Positions 63,550-64,000 of a stretch of DNA of 64,000 nucleotides are shown one piece after another. The notes beneath the pieces were generated by a model. That model saw nothing but the letters and a program-made list of their open reading frames with translations, had not been told where the DNA came from and searched no databases. Position 1 is the first letter of the stretch. Each line of letters opens with the position of its first letter. The stretch comes from Cacajao melanocephalus (Eukaryota > Chordata > Mammalia > Primates > Pitheciidae), in the NCBI GenBank assembly GCA_963573385.1, contig CAUYLG010066185.1, positions 1-64,000 of the forward strand. The letters run 5' to 3'. Made by a program: the position numbers and the translations under genes.

Positions 63550-64000
63550 CCTATATCCAACTATCATCTACTTATATGTCAAGAGCCATTTTATTTGTAC
63601 TTTTGAGATTAAAGAGTCATTCATTTGAAATATATGAAAAATTCCATGTGCTAGCCCATAAGGGAAATACAAATTATTACCATTGTTCATTTCTAAAGCA
63701 TCATTCTTTGGTTATAAAACCTATCAAAAGAGCATATTAGCAAAATGGTGTATTTAAAATTACTCATTATACAAAAACACAGAAGCCCTATAATAATTTA
63801 AGCAACTGATATTAATTTTATTTCTATTGATACCATATAGAAATTGATGAGCTAATGTTGTTCTCTAAATCTATGGTGGGGAGGAAGTTCCTAGGGGTAA
63901 TACAACAGCTACCCAGCTTAACCTAAAATCTGCACAGCATTTATGCCCCTGAGCCTTTTAATAAGCAATAGCAGTGGTGTTTTTGATTGAATACTCTCCT
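63548..64000. other. No gene or repeat recognised
   Basis: AT-rich sequence up to the window end. No exon or repeat signature is visible. Confidence 0.4.

Overview
The window looks like AT-rich primate, almost certainly human, non-coding DNA: a gene-poor interval or the inside of a very large intron. The evidence is the repeat content: eight Alu copies (AluJ, AluS and AluY types), primate L1 (L1PA/L1PB-type) on top of older L1MA/L1ME-type L1, mammal-wide MIR and L2, MLT1 and MST LTRs, and DNA transposons (Tigger1, MER1A, MER5A-like, a partial MADE1). I find no convincing protein-coding exon, rRNA, tRNA or CRISPR array. The protein-like open frames that matter are decayed L1 ORF2 and Tigger1 transposase. 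The other long open frames are translated Alus, microsatellites or L1 antisense strand, and several of them open on TTG rather than ATG.

Layout. 1-140 is the 5' end of a minus-strand L1 whose body lies outside the window. 141-10,536 is mostly old, poorly assigned sequence with a MIR, an L1M ORF2 fragment, an LTR-like stretch with a 51-bp tandem duplication, two Alus in opposite orientation, another MIR, a half MADE1 and a few L2 remnants, ending in a compound polypyrimidine microsatellite at 10,537-10,641. 10,642-14,420 is unusually free of recognisable repeats. 14,636-26,470 is a roughly 12-kb minus-strand L1 complex. In it, an older L1 was split by a primate L1PB-type element that keeps its 5' UTR but has an internal deletion fusing the ORF1 start to ORF2. 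An Alu then inserted into the L1PB, and a second L1MA-like copy lies directly alongside.

26,471-38,249 holds an AluJ, L2 pieces, a MIR split by an MLT1 LTR with a perfect 5-bp target duplication, and L1ME ends. 38,250-38,913 is a 5'-truncated L1 with target duplications. 39,190-42,500 is a three-layer nest: an old L1M, a near full-length Tigger1, and an Alu inside the Tigger1. 42,500-51,300 contains a CpG-retaining unique segment, L2/MIR, an Alu and an LTR-like copy. 51,318-64,000 contains Alus, MER5-type pieces, a MER1A in L1M with a perfect 8-bp target duplication, an MST LTR, a second copy of the LTR-like repeat, and several microsatellites.

No genes act together here. What the window offers is a readable order of insertions, and a few local rearrangements that no named repeat explains: a 22-bp exact duplication ending in a hairpin loop, a cluster of short tandem duplications near 58.6 kb, and a perfect 11-bp stem hairpin at 47.7 kb. 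I see no previously undescribed biological system. The most interesting items are the antisense open frame in the L1PB 5' UTR, the 22-bp templated-looking duplication, and the two repeat-poor candidate conserved segments. Repeat family names are from recognition by eye, so subfamily assignments are approximate.
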